Source: Lichenostomus cassidix
Lineage: Eukaryota; Chordata; Aves; Passeriformes; Meliphagidae
Length of the DNA: 64,000 nucleotides
Direction of reading: 5' to 3'
Assembly: GCA_008360975.2 (NCBI GenBank)
Contig: CM039182.1
Span: forward strand, 30,856,566-30,920,565
Under the pieces are notes generated by a model. It saw only the letters and a list, made by a program, of their open reading frames with translations, searched no databases and was not told the DNA's origin. The position numbers and the translations under genes were made by a program. Of this stretch, positions 9,525 through 22,879 are shown piece by piece; positions within the stretch are counted from its first letter, which is position 1, and the number at the start of each line of letters is the position of its first letter.

Positions 9525-12500
9525 TGACTAGGAAAGATGTGTAATCGGACTATAGTTTATTTCTGTGTGGACTCTGTATTTCTCAGACACTGCAATTCAA
9601 AAGTGACTTTTATGGCATAAACTACTTTTTTCCTTAGGTGTTCTCGGCTAATGAAAAATTGAATAGTGCTGTAAAGAATGATCCTTTAAATATCAGTGTC
9701 ATGCTATATTAAAAGTAGATAAAAGAGGTATCAAATACTAAATGGATTTTCTGAAATGGTTGAAGTCCATTCTTTGGTAATTAGAAATCTGTTTACACAG
9801 AAAAAAAAATCTCTCACAGGCAGAAACTTTAAAGTTATTTTTTATTAGGATGCAGTCAGTGTTTTTTGCATGACAGCAGTAAGCATTAATTAGGTCTTGC
9901 ACAAATTTCAGGATGGCTTCAAGTACAAATTTAGGAGCCTGGTATGTTCAGTAGTAAAGACACATTTCATTCCATGGGGAAAAGTGACATTAAGTCTATG
10001 CTACATTTTTGTGGAATTACTGTTTCCACAGAATCATTCAACAGACATCATGTTAGTAGTTATTAATTTATTCATCTACTTTTGCTATGCTAGGAATACT
10101 GCCTTCAACTGCTAAAGAAGCAGCTGGCTTTTTTATACAAATAAACTGGGCTCTGAGACTGTCAATCTTCTTTGTTTGACAGAGAGGAGTTCCTGCCCGC
10201 ACTGAAAGAATAGCTCAACATCTGTCATCCCATTCTCTGTGATGGCCCAAAATCAGGAAGACTACAGCTGTCCTCTTCCTTTCAGATACTTCTGGGAGAG
10301 AGAGGTAGGAGGACTGTGTATTTGGTCAGCATGTTCATCATGCATTAAGCAAGTCCCTACAAGCCCTTGCATGTAATTGCATTGTTTTCCACTGCTTGAA
10401 TTTGCAGTGTAAAAGGTCTTTGGAATTTTGATCCTATTATGAGGTTTTTGGGGTTTTTTTTTGCTTCTTTTTTAATATATCTAATTAGTTTAGTTTGCAT
10501 TTGTTAATAAAACACATTTCATTGTAATTAAAGTGTTTAGCAATAATTTATACCTAGGCATGTGGCCCATGGACATGTAAATTGCAGATACATGAGCACA
10601 AAGCAGAAAATATTTATTCTTACAGGTTAGGAATTACGCTACAATTCTCAGTGCTGGAGGAAGATGAAAATGAGGGATGTAAGTTAGCTTCTTCCTTGCA
10701 GGCTCTAAAGTGGCCTCTTTTGACATGTCTGTGTATGGAGCAGAGGAGAGAGGGAAGGGATGGAGGAGGAAGAGAAGGGGATGGAAGAGGCTGGGAAGAA
10801 TGTGTTATTATGTAAAAGAAAAGTTTAACCTCATTATCTTTGGTTTATTATCCAGCAAATTAGACAAAAGCAAAAAACAAGCAAACAAAAATATCAAACA
10901 AACAAACAGAAAAGAACCCCAATCCCAAACCCAGAATAGAAATTCAAGTAATTATTTAATTACTTGCACTGTCTTCTTCCAATTGTATACAAACTAGTAG
11001 TCAATAGTAGGATGTGCGTCACTTTTCTTATTACCGCAATTAATAGCTACTGTGATAATCTCAGAGTTCCATCCTGCAGCAATTGTATGAAGCACAGGCC
11101 TCTGTGACCTACAATTTCAGCTTCACAGTCCTAGGATTTGGGGAAAGCAAGAAGTGCAAACTGCTCAGAGGGATTTAGGCATTGTGAAATTCAGCTCTGC
11201 TGTCCAGGGGAATCCACAGCCTGAAGTTAGGCTTTCAGGCTGCCTGTTGTGTGCCTGGTGAGAGTTAGGCTGTGGTTACATGGGGATTTTGGTTTAACTT
11301 ACACCCATGCTGCCACTGAAAGAACAGCTCAGCAGCTCAGTCACACTGTTCCCTACTGCTTAGATTCTTAGAGCTCTACCACTGCTATCTGTTTGTCTTA
11401 AAAGAATGCAGAAAGGAGGCAGTTAGTAAGGCTGGTATTGTTTCAATTAGAGTTTTCTAACTAAAAAGAAATGGATTACATTTTCCACAGAAATTTCCAC
11501 AGAAATTCCAGTCTAATCTCAAGACATTTACTGATAGCAAGTGCTAGAACAGGACCTGACTAGATTGTATCAGATCATATTTAGGGGAGATTTTAAAGTG
11601 TCACCACCAATTGCAAAATAGTACCCAAGTTTGCATAAAAAGAAAAAAAAACCAATTCCTATTTACAGATAGATAAACCATCTTCGATCCATAGCTGGAC
11701 AAATCCAGAAAAAAATCCCACAGTAACAGGAAAATCTCCTGCACTGAAGAAGAGAATCATGAACAATGAAATCCTACTTTCCTTTCAGTCTCTCTGCTTC
11801 AGGAACTAAATCTATACCTTCCATTTCCTCTTTTTCTTTTTACATACATACAAAACTTTTCTCTGCCTGATGTGGAGTGACATACTTGTCTTCATCTGGG
11901 CCCTCAGGCTTTTAGAGACTGCAAACCTCCTCAGGTCTCTGTTTCCATACTGTTGGAATCTTAGAGCAGGAGTGAAGACTTTAGTCAAAAGGACAACAGT
12001 TTAAAGGAAGGAAAGGGACTTGCTAGACCTCCCAAAGGTGGATATCTTCCTGCACATGACTGCTGGGGGAAACAACGTGTAACTGAACTAATTGTTGGCC
12101 TTCTCTTATTGCTCAGAAAAGAGAGTCCTGTTGGCTGTCTTATTCAGAAAGCAAACCAAGCCAACCCTGGCCTGGAAATTTAATTTTCCAATATCCCAGT
12201 AAGTTTTCTCCAGATCACTGTGTATAGGAGTTTCCTGGGCTAACAGAAGGCAAACAAACCACTGACAATTCTGCACTGCCTTTTCAGGAGATGATACAGA
12301 TTAAATATCTTGCGTTTTCCTTCTGTTTTATGAGTTTCGGGTATACACTCATTTTATTCCTTTTTTCGTAAAACAGTGCAGAATAGAATTTGGTGTGCAT
12401 TTTTAAGGAAAACTGTGAATTTTGCAACAGCATTTTATTCTGGGGTCTACAGCTTGGGAAAAACACCAAATATTGTGACACAATAAAATTGCAAGGGTTC

Positions 12501-13590
12501 TAAACATTGTAACTAGCCTTGGGGATGTTTTGACTGAGTCCGTCCTCCAAATCCTTTCGAGGAAGCAGATCCTGAAAGTTAATAAGCTTAGGAAGATTTT
12601 AATGAGTACATAGACGGTGAAGCAACTCAGAGCCTTTGCTTTTGTCATGTGAAAAGGAATCACACTTAAATTCCTTATTACTTATGACATGTAGTTTGTG
12701 CTTTGGATTGACAACCTTCAGATCATCACACCCCCATGATTTGCTAAATTATGGGAAATAGGTAGAGAAAAATTTGCAGCCTTTAATGACCTGGCCAATC
12801 CTGTCACTTTATCAGGTTCCAGAGAATAACTCTTGAAGTAAGGAGCAACATTACCATTGACTACATCAGAATCTGACAAAACCACATTCCCATTTTCATC
12901 ATGACAGAATAAAAAATAATGAAACAAAGCAAACACCTGTTAATGTGGTTACCCTGCATGCAAGTCAACAACATTCAAACACCTGTGACTTGGATGGTTG
13001 TGCGGCTTCCATTTCTGGCTTGGATTGCAGAGTGGCTTCTGAGAGCCTTTAGCATCCATACTATCCCACAGCCTATAGAAGCTATGCCATGAGGTGTCCT
13101 CTTGCTATCTCTGTGATCCCACTGAGAGTCTAACATGCTGAGGATTGTAACACTAACTCACTGGATTGCTCCAACCATAATCCAGTCCATTTTATTCTGT
13201 GCTAAAATGCAGACAGCAGCTGATTTTAGGAACTGATTCATTCTCTCCAGCCCTGTCTTTGTTCTATCAAGCAATTTTGCTGCTGGGGTTGAGGTCCTTG
13301 TCTCTCAGATGAAGGACATGCAATTACCTCTAAGTTTAAGACTGTATTTGTTGTTATTTTTTTTTTTTTTTTTACCACATAATTTATCTAAGGATTAAAT
13401 TATGGTCTGAAAAGTGTGAAAATAGAGCTCTTAGATAAAGAGGAGCCTTTGAATCCAAAGATTATTTGGGGGTCTAGCCCTTCTAAGGAAAAGAAAAACA
13501 AAAGTTGAGTTCCAACTGTATTGTTAATCCTGAACTTTACAAAGAGAGTTTCTGCATGAAATAGTGAACAGGCAGGGACCACCTTTAGGG
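9525..13590. other. AT-rich gene-desert segment
   Basis: No exon or recognised repeat. Contents: an AATAAA signal at 10,140-10,145 (+), a purine-rich tract at about 10,737-10,799 followed by an A-rich CAAACA-type tract at about 10,865-10,940, and a 17-T run at 13,357-13,373. The 11,080-11,320 stretch is somewhat GC-richer and may be an old unrecognised repeat. Confidence 0.5.
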
Positions 13591-13599
13591 ACATGTGTC

Positions 13600-13800
13600 A
13601 TGGGTGGTTGCACAGGTCACCACAACGCAGGGTTGCTATTCACACAAAGTGAGAATGTTGCAGTGTCATGCCTGTGCTGCTGATTCAGCTCCTTATCAGC
13701 TCCTGGCTTGGAGCTTTGATAGCTGATGTGACAAACCATAAATAATGGAAGGTCAAACTGAGCAATGTTGTTCACTCTGACCTTCTAATACTTCTGGCTT
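13600..13800. promoter_or_regulatory. Candidate conserved non-coding element
   Basis: A repeat-free complex block. It has a near-duplicated CTCCTTATCAGCTCC / TTGATAGCTGATG motif pair, an ATAAATAATGG word and two GGTCA-type half-sites (AAGGTCAAACTGAG and TGACCTTC) in inverted orientation about 30 bp apart, which could be nuclear-receptor-like sites. Constraint is inferred from texture only. Confidence 0.3.
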
Positions 13801-15480
13801 ATTAGATCAGTCATTAGAGTTTCAACAGGCTGCTGAGAAACAGAGTACAGTGGCTATAGCTGCCAAATCCTTTCCTATTCACAGACAGCCTCTCTGTGTA
13901 GGTATTAAATGCATCCCAGGGAAAAAGACATATGTTCCTTGAAAGGAAATCAATTTACAAAATAAGGTGAAAATCACAAAGTAACCAAATATAGAACATG
14001 GCCATGTATAAAGAGAATCTGTCACCAAAATACCTCAACCTATCACTGCCCCCAAAAAACCCTCTAAAAAATAACCAAAAAAGAAAAGATCATGGTTATC
14101 AGGGCAAATAATCTTTTCTTTTTTAATCAAAGGGGTATGAGTAATAGTGTAAGAAAAGAAGGCAGTGAAGACAGTCAGAATCTGACAAGGAACAAATATA
14201 CTGTCATTGTCCAACCCCTGCCTCCTCCAAAATTCTGAAGTTGAGGAAGCTTAGTAGTTTCCATTTTAAGGATCTGTTTTTATCCTTCTTATAATGTTGG
14301 GAATTTTTCCATTAAAACTAGGAAATTTTCCATACCAGTAGTCTGCCAAGTCTTAAAACTTTTAAAAAGTTGAAAGAAAAAACAATTCAAAATTTAAAAT
14401 CTCATTCATTCAAAAATTAATTTTAGGAACAAGCATATTTTAGCTAATTTTAAGAATTATTTTGCAATTATTTTCTTAAATACATCTAGATGTACTTAGA
14501 AAAAGGAAGATGTAGGATCACAAGTGCTATACTAGAGGGAGAAAGACACACTACTAGCACAAATTCCTCTCAAGATTTGCTTCAAGATTTTATGGCTGCA
14601 AAGCAAGCATCTGTAAAATCGACAGGCAGAGTGCCATGTACCCTCCTGCTCTGGGCTCATATGAAGCTCCATGAATACCATTGCTGCTGCCCCTATGTTA
14701 TCTTGTCTTATAGGAGATGATGTTGTGAATCACAAGCTGCCAGCCATGCCAAAGAGCCACCCTGAGCAACAGTGTGATTCTACACAGCAGAAATCCTGTT
14801 TAGTGGGAAAAAAAATGAGATTAAAAAACTGTATAATAAAAATTAGCATTAAAAAAAAAAAACCTGTGAAGATTGTACATTCAACTGAGAGATTAGAAAT
14901 GGACAGAATTAAGCGTTCCTTGCCAGCCCTTAGTGTTCTCTTTCATGCTATGAATCAGTCTTTAAACAAACAGTCTTTTTGTTTTCCATTTTTTTCTACA
15001 GCATTCACTCTTTGTCAGGCACAGGGGCTTCTTGGAGTACTTTAGCATAAAAAGCTGTCATCTGCTGGAGTATCATGAGAAGCTGCCATAAATGGAACCA
15101 GAACAGGGAGACAGCAAGCACTCTTGTGAAAACAGCTCTCTGTTATGATGGATAAAAGGATTCTCCTGGAACTGCAGCTCCAGAAGTGAACCCTCATCTA
15201 TCCTGATTTTCTTCCCTTTGTAAACTCAGATTCCTCATATGATTCAAGTGAAAGTTTTATAGGTGGAATGCACTTGTTGTGTATTCCTTATTTCCTGAGA
15301 GAACAACTTCAGATACTCAGGACTGAATCACAGAAACACTGAGTACTCACAGATGTTGCTGAAATCAATGGGACTTATGCTTCAAACACATAAAATACCA
15401 TAAAAATGCTAAGTATCTTGGAAAATGTAGCTCTAAGCACATCATTTTGAGGACCCCAAATTAGTAGACATTTTCATCAA
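13801..15480. other. AT-rich stretch, no gene seen
   Basis: Contains only A-rich low complexity and two short + frames (14,490-14,720 and 14,671-15,045) without similarity or splice support. Confidence 0.5.
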
Positions 15481-15487
15481 TCTTGGC

Positions 15488-15615
15488 CAGCACTTCAGTT
15501 CCCCATCTATAAAGTGAGTGCAATAGTATAGACTCACTTCTCAGGTTTAAAGGTAAATTAATTAGTATTTGGGAATCACTCAGAAAACCTTGTAGAGAAT
15601 GCTACAGAAACACCC
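15488..15615 (+). mobile_element. MIR/CORE-SINE-like fragment
   Basis: The order of words follows the MIR 3' region: CACTTCAGTTCCCCATCT, then a TAAA-GTGAG block, AATAGTAT, ACTCACTTCTCAGG, a TTAATTAGTATTTG block, CACTCAGAAAACCTTG and GAATGCTACAGAAA. The match is diverged and incomplete, as expected for a SINE that predates the bird-mammal split. Confidence 0.6.
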
Positions 15616-15769
15616 ATACAGATATTAATAATTCAGTATTCTGCACAGGGTTTGAATGATGTGCAGTAAGGAAGGCATGGAGCCACATATTGAGTGATAA
15701 GAATAAAAAGAATATTGAACAGCTGCTCACTCCGGGAGCATCGTCCATCCTATGAACTGAATGATGTAT

Positions 15770-17555
15770 GTGTCTCTGCAGTTAAAGACTTATTATCATG
15801 CATATGTGCAACGAGCTCAAATTAAAGTTGCAAAAGCAAGCTTAATTCTGATTTTTCTGAAGTTGGGGGGGCTTAAATTTGCAACATGAACATACTTTCA
15901 ATATAAATATTTTGTGTGACTGTCTCTCTATTTTCATGTTTTCCTCCTGAAGACATGAAAAGTTTCTTGTGTCAGTGAACCCAGTGACCACTTACATAAA
16001 GCAGCCATGTGGCCTGATTCACTCTGGGAACAAATATATTGATTTTCCGGGGACCGACACCAAGAGCAAATTTGGCTCGGATCATCTTCTTTGTCTGATT
16101 GTATAGCTTTGTGGTGGCTGCTGGGTAGAAGTGAGGCATTAAATGTGTTCAGGGACAGAGTAACAGGCTTGTCTTTTGGCTTTACTTTGTGTCAGGGTTT
16201 TTTGGTGGTTAATGTAGCATTTGGAGAATCACATAAACTTCCATCCCAGAAATGAAGTTATTGCCAAAGCAAAAATTCCTATATTTACATATAAATATCC
16301 CCATTCAGCATGACTGAATACCTTTCTCATTTGTAATGAAGTAGCAACATCGACAACAATCAAATTCTAAGACAGAGATGTTAGATTAAACTGACTGTAC
16401 GTATCTTTGGATGTAAACCCAATCTTTCAGAAATTCTACCTGATCCAAATGAATAATCATTACTGAACATGTTCTGAATTATGACCAGATTTGGAGAAAA
16501 GATTACTTATCTCAGCTGAAGACCCCTATAATAGACAAATAAGACTGCTGGCTCCTTCTCTCTCACTCAAGGATGTAGGTCTATTTTTAGTATGTCATCT
16601 ATACTTAAATCAAAGACCAAAGGCTTGGATTTTCATAGTGACCTGGAGCAGTCAGTGGACATTGTGGTCTTCTATTATCTGTGACCAAACCACAATCTGG
16701 TCATTTCAAACCTGTCATCTGCTTTACACTTTGAGTACTGGAGAGAACAAAAGTGATATTTTAAATTTAGTTTCACTGGTCGTGTAAAAACAATCAAAAA
16801 TATCTGCTTCTCCCCTTGCTTTATTCTCAATTTATCCCAGATTTCATAAGAAATATACTGGATTCCTAACTAGATACAGCCCTGTTCCACATTCCATATT
16901 TTCTTGTTATGCTAACTTAAAGATTATTCCAGAGAAAGCTGTATCATCCCTCATCAGGAGAGGATTTAAACTATTAAATCGTATTGTTTTAAGCAAGCTC
17001 TTAATTTTGCTTCCATTTTTAAATGCTTTTCTGGACATAGATACATTTTTGAGGAGAAAGCAGTATTGCTTATTTACACAACTCTCTTTCCCCCCCCTTT
17101 ACCTTTTTTTTTTTCAGAAACATAACTTATTATATACTCCAAGATTAAAAGCATTCTAAACCATATCAGCTGCGAGAAATAGCTATCTTGTTGATTTTCG
17201 GAAAGTCTACAATACTCCATCTAATGTATTCAATGAATTATTTATTTCTTAAAGAGATACAATAAATCTTTACGTACTGTATTTGATGATTTTCATAGCA
17301 GGAATAATAAGTAATATGATTTGAGTGTGATTGGAACCAGGTTCTGTGAGGGGGGGAAGGGAAGTCAATTTAGACTATTTACCAAGCACAGTGGAAGAGA
17401 GCACGTCTGTAAAGGGACTGGACATTGCTACTCAGTTAAAATTTCCAGGTGAAGAAGAAGTAGATGTAATTCCATTGAAAATAAAGGGCAGGAATTACTC
17501 AAATACTTATATTTTAAAGGAGAAGCTTAGGTGCAAAAGCACAATGGTGATGTTC
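15770..17555. other. AT-rich stretch, no gene seen
   Basis: The 15,770-15,870 portion is complex and possibly constrained (CATGCATATGTGCAACGAGC). The rest holds C- and T-runs near 17,090-17,115 and short frames (16,491-16,787; 17,331-17,630) with no similarity. Confidence 0.45.
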
Positions 17556-17561
17556 AGTGCC

Positions 17562-17647
17562 ATTGTTCTCCGTTACATTGGAGTGAATCCAAGTAATTCC
17601 ATTGATTTCAGTGGACTTTCATTGGGCTAACTGAGAATAGAATCTGA
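17562..17647 (+). mobile_element. Second copy of palindromic MITE-like repeat
   Basis: Has the same architecture as the copy at 6,072-6,160: a central CCATTGATTTCAGTGGA and inverted outer words TTCTCCGTTA (17,566-17,575) and TAACTGAGAA (17,628-17,637), which match at 9 of 10 positions as reverse complements. It ends with AGAATCTGA. It is more diverged than the first copy. Confidence 0.55.
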
Positions 17648-17649
17648 CT

Positions 17650-20300
17650 CCATGTTAGCTGGGGGTGGGGGAAGTGACAAGAATATAAATAACTTCCGAT
17701 AAGTATTTGAATTACAAATACTCTTCAACGTGGTTTCTATCTTTTGAGACTGGTCTTATACCAAATCACAAAAGTCCTGGATACATCCTCTCCCTTTAAG
17801 TTCTTACTGTTTAAAAAAAGATTTAAAAAAAATTAAAGCACTGTTTTTTGGGCAGCTGTTGTACTGTATACTGTTGATGTCATGCCCTAAGGCATCCATC
17901 AGAGGATCTCTAGAGTACCTCAGGAGTGTGAAGACCTCGAATCAACAAAAAGTTATAGCTTAGTCTAACTTTTCTTGACAGGTGGTGAGGGGAGTTGGTG
18001 AGTCCTCTGTCCCAGTGCTGTATGTTTGCACAGTGGCAAACAGCAGAAAAAGCAGTTAGGAGCATGAACACCAAACCTTTTGATTTTAATATTTTCCAAG
18101 ATATTCAAAGGAATCTTGCTGAATGTTTATGTACATTACATAGGAATGCAGGGTTTAACAATTCCTCACCTTGCCTTGCCTTGCCTTGCTTTGTCTTCCC
18201 TTTCTCTCCCCATACAGATACTGCAATTTTCTCTAACTTTTATTGATGGGATGAAGCCTCTAGTTCATACAGAGCATAAGATTTTGATATAATGCCTTAC
18301 TCCTCTTGCCTTCTCTGCAAGAAGGTATATTTTACATGGAATACCTGCAGTGGGATCTTGCTCTAGATCTAGCTAGAATCAGCAGCAAAGCACAAACTCA
18401 TACCAGCTCTCTCTATATTTACTGGTATCCATCATCCATTCACCTCTGATGCTTCTTCACAGATGTATGTAGACTTACACAGAGTCTTTAAATCCCCTTG
18501 AGGTCTGGTTCTTTGAGATCACTGGTATTATATAAACATATATTATCAATATTTTAGTCATCAAAATATCTGACCTTCAGAGTATGCTGTTAAACAGCAA
18601 ACAGACTGACGGGTAATTTTGCCTTGTACACTTTTCTACTTAAATCTTCTGTAAAAAGCTATTCCAAACATCTGTTTGCAAAAATACCCTAGTCATTTGC
18701 AACTATTGACTGGATTGCAGATTCTGTTTTCAGTTTTAGGAATAGTTGACTTTAATTTCTGTGTTAGTCAATGACTTTTGGTTGGTAATAAGAGTGGTGG
18801 CACACTAAATAGATGAATTCTTGTTTCACTTTTTTTCTTTAAATCATGTTCATCTTTTTCCTGTCTTTTGCATTAGAGATCTGAGTAACTATCCAGTTAA
18901 TACTTGTTCTGCTGATACTCTGGAAAGCTTTTCTTTAACAACACGAATGAACTTCGCATAAATGTAATCCTAAACTTTGGCTGACATAGCTCAATAAATC
19001 AAAACCTTCATCTACCAGTCATACACTTAGGTTCATTACATACATAAGAGTAAAGCTAGTTAACAGTATTAACATGGCAAAAATATTGCCTATCAATCTG
19101 TTGGAAAATCCTCACAAATATACCTAAATAGATACTGATGCCATGAAACCATCTTATTTTGGGTATGCACATTCAGGTGGCAGGACATGCTTGCTGTATT
19201 TCTTTTACCAGCTGTGGTAGGGAGGGGGAGTTTCCTGCTGGTGGGGTCTCTTGCAAATCATTGAGGATTTTTTATTGTTGTAAACATCTGAATGCAAATG
19301 TCTCCCACCAGTTCCCTTAATGTTTCAACCAGTTCCCTCAGAGTAAAGAATTGGTGTCTGTGGAGACCCCGTAGGAAGGGCAAAAGGGCCACGGTAAACT
19401 GCCACTTACCTACCCGGGTAGGCACAGGGTTATTGACCTCAGTAGGCAGCCCTTTACAAGTAGCATTTGAAAGAAGATGTGGCAAGATAATACAGGGATT
19501 TTGAATCTATAATCTTAGCCAAATAATTTGGAAGACCTGGGCAAAGTCAAAGATCACAAATTCTCTCCCAAAGAAGCCATTATCTCTGTGAAAATAATCA
19601 TGTCCATGTAGCCGTACAGCTGTCACATCCAGCATTTATTGTAGTTCCTTAGATTTGTCATGGGATATAGAATGTATTTGCAGTGAAAAAAAATGAAAAA
19701 GCTCTCTTTTATTTAAAGATGTCTTATTCAGAGGATGCACAGCTTAGCTGCAAGTCTCTTGTCTTTATTAAACTAGAGTACACAGGGAATCATGATGAAA
19801 TAAACCTTCAAATTTTCTTGCTCATTGCTAGTTCTTTTGGCTTGATTCTCCATCTTGATTTGTCTGATGATGTAGGTTAGGGACCAGGAGTCTTACTTTT
19901 TCAATATATGTAAAATCCAACAGCATTAGTTACGCCCTAGTTTTGTAGCCAACAGTGTTTTCTAATGGCACCAAGGAAATGTTTTCCAACTTAACATCAG
20001 GTGATTGAGCTTGGCAGTTATCTGTTAAATCAGCCTTCAAGCTTCATGCTGTTCTTTTTAAATTAAAACTTTTACATATTTATTCCTGGCTTTACTGTAC
20101 TGTGATGGGATGCTAAATTGCCAGTAAAAAGATTTCTTCAGTAATAATTAAAAACAACTCTTTCTAAGTCAGATTCATATGCATTTTTCTTAGTTTAAAT
20201 TATGTTTTGAGTATTAGAGAGGAACCTAGATTTGGTTATCACTAATAAGTAGTAAGTGTATGTCAGTATTTCTACAGGAATATTGTGTCCCATTAAGATA
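17650..20300. other. AT-rich stretch with short simple repeat
   Basis: No exon recognised. A (CCTTG)n array of about five units lies at 18,169-18,193. A GC-richer patch at 19,290-19,460 is open on both strands but has no similarity. Confidence 0.5.
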
Positions 20301-20304
20301 TTAA

Positions 20305-20825
20305 CTTTTTACAGGGATTATAGAAAATTGGAGCAGGTTCAGAAAACAGCTGCAGGAATGATTGGAGACTTGGAAAGTGCTCTTTACAGTGGCAGCCCAA
20401 AGAAAATTAATCTGTATAGATTATTTAAAAGGTAAAGGTAAAGGTAAAGGTAAAGGTAAAGAAATGAATTGACTGTGGTCTCTAATCGTTTGCATAGCAA
20501 GGTATTAACTGAAACAAGAGGATTCTTTACAAAAACAATACAAAACAAAGCACCACATATAACTTGGTTCAATGGCAGGAATCAGCATTCCAAACTGGAA
20601 ACTTCTGAGGAGGGAGAGCAATTAGCCACTTGAAAATACTGACAAAGGATGCAGTCAATTTTATGTATGCTAAATCAAACCTGCATGTTTTTCTGAAGGT
20701 GCACTACAGCTTTATCCCAAGCTGTGCCTTGAGGAGGAAATTGTTGGGAGAACTCTGGTAGCATGTGTTATGTGGGAAGGCAGAGCACACAATTGTAACT
20801 GTCTTGGCTGGGAATCTGGGAATCC
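20305..20825 (+). mobile_element. CR1-type LINE 3' fragment (old subfamily)
   Basis: The order of diagnostic stretches follows the CR1 3' region of reptiles and birds. It runs from AAATTGGAGCAGGTTCAGAA and GCAGGAATGATTGGAGAC through an AAATTAATCTGTATAGATT block, GACTGTGGTCTCTAA, TTCAATGGCAGGAA, CCAAACTGGAAACT and AGCAATTAGCCACTTGAA. It finishes with GTGTTATGTGGGAAGGCAGA and a terminal GGGAATCTGGGAATCC. It is heavily diverged, with no intact frame. A hexamer array interrupts it at 20,431-20,460. Confidence 0.75.
20431..20460. repeat. (GGTAAA)5 inside CR1
   Basis: Five exact GGTAAA units expanded from a single AAGGTAAAG-like word of the host CR1 element, which resumes immediately after. Confidence 0.9.
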
Positions 20826-20829
20826 TGCT

Positions 20830-22875
20830 CAAGAGCAAGTATGAGATATTCTTTAATCAGAGTCTCTAAACATATATTAAATGCAGTCCAGGTCATTACA
20901 ATCCTTTAAATAGAGTGTCAAGTCTCTAGTTATTCACAGACTGCCCTTTTCTTCAGCATATAGAGCACAGAATCAAATTTTTCTTGGTGGGAGGGGTAAA
21001 CATTAAACTTTGCTCAAGGAGGAGCTGTGGGAAAAAGAAAATGCCTAGAAGGTCAGAATTTCTTTGTTCACATTTACACCACCAATTGCCTTTCTTTTGT
21101 TTCCTTGGTGTGTTACATTTTCCTATTTGCCAATGGGCAGTTCAGAGCACTTTCTGAGTACATAGGGGGTTTGCACCAGAGCTGTTGTGACTGCCCAAGG
21201 TTTTCTAGGCCCTGTCCAGCTACAGTCCATTTTGTGATGAAAACTTATTGAGATATCGAAAAAGTGTTTGATTCATTGGCATCAATTGCCAGTAATAACA
21301 GTTATCTCATAGTTGTAGCACTATAAAAAAACAATTCTCTCATACCCTAGGCTGGGAGTTAGCTGCATGTGTGGCTGGTGATTTAATATGGTTTAAAAGG
21401 AGTCTGAGCTGGGATTCAGTCTGTTTATATTCTGCTTGAATCAGGACAAGTGCTTAAAAACTTGTACACATTCCAGGCACCAACCCTGTAACCTATTTGC
21501 AGTGCTACTTTACCCTGTAGTTTTACTCTGCCTTTGACTGGAAGTAGGATGTTTTGATTTTTTTTTAACTTTTCCTCCTTAGTGAAGGATTTTTACATTT
21601 CTACCTGCAAATGAAGCATTTTGCACAAATGGGAATTCTCCAAGACAACATTTTAGCCTGACACTAATGATTCTCTTCTGAAGATTTGGAAAGTTTGTCT
21701 TCACCTTCCTTCACAGATGCAGTTTTTTAATATAAGCTGCTAAATCATATGCTTATGTTGGCCCTGGTCATCCTATTCCTGATTTCTCTTTCTATCTCCA
21801 ATCTTAGCTTGTGCATGATCCTGATAGAATCATTTTTTTCTGGGTTGCTTCCTATCCATTCCCTATTTTGTGCGGGCATTGGTGTGTTGCTGGTAAATGT
21901 CCCACATCAGTCAACACCAGGGTGTTTTAGCTGTGCTGTTACAAACAGGTTGCTACCAGTACTACTAGCAGTGCTTTTCACTGATACCAGTGCAATCTGG
22001 GAAAGTGTGGAATGTTTGCTTTTTTTTTTTTTAAACGAAGGTTATTTGGGTTTTATAGAAAAAACAACACACAGAACAAATTGCAAAAGTAACTGATGAT
22101 GTCTAAGCCAGAGGCATTTATAGTTTGGTTGTTCTTGTAACTGTAGTCCATAACTATAATAAAGATTTTTGAGAATTAAAACCAACAAATTTCTCTGTCA
22201 TTTGTGATCCAGTTTTTTTCTCTCATTGCCATCAGTGGCAACAAATGAAAATATCTTTTAAATGAAGCAGTGAACAAAAGAGATGTTTGTAGGGCTGTGT
22301 TAGAACAGATTGCCTAGGAAAGGCTCTGGGTCTGTATTTGTCTTATTTCTTGTCCCCTTTGACATTCACCTGGACTAGTAACCTCCAGACTGAGTGGACC
22401 TAGTAATTCTTTCTTCTATTGTGCCTCTGAGGCAGAGAGGCTGGATTCAGGGAGTAATAAGCATAGCCTTTAGAGGAAAACAGCACCCAAAGGTGTCACT
22501 AGAAACCACTGAAGATGAGGAACTAAGCATTTCCCCACCTTTGCTAATTCTTCAGCCTCTAAGTATTGCCTTTGCTAAAGAAGTGTGTAATGTCTGATAT
22601 CTGATGCATAATGACCTAACTTAAGGACACATTGTCAAGTCCTTCTTTGGATTCTTGTCTTTTGTTGTCTTGTTTCCCAAACATAAGGCTATTTGAAGCT
22701 CCCAATATGTTAACTAATATGTTGTTAATTATTTTATTTTTAAAAACCCTTTGTCTTGGTGTACTTGGATCATGCAAGCCTTTACATATTTCCATACTTT
22801 CAGCATATTTTATGCAAATGGTTGTTAAAAATGAAAATTCTAATTTCAAATGAAGAAAATTCATGACATGCATCT
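20830..22875. other. AT-rich stretch, no gene seen
   Basis: The only sizeable frame (21,749-22,096) is hydrophobic through T-richness and is not supported. A 12-T run lies near 22,020. No repeat was recognised. Confidence 0.5.
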
Positions 22876-22879
22876 TGTG

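Noticed and set aside
16007..16080. Possible third copy of the palindromic ancient repeat (AGCAAATTTGGC end)
   Set aside because: Arm matching is only about two thirds over 15 bp, too weak to call.
21749..22096. 115-codon membrane-like frame
   Set aside because: Hydrophobicity comes from T-rich codons; it runs through a poly-T tract and has no similarity.
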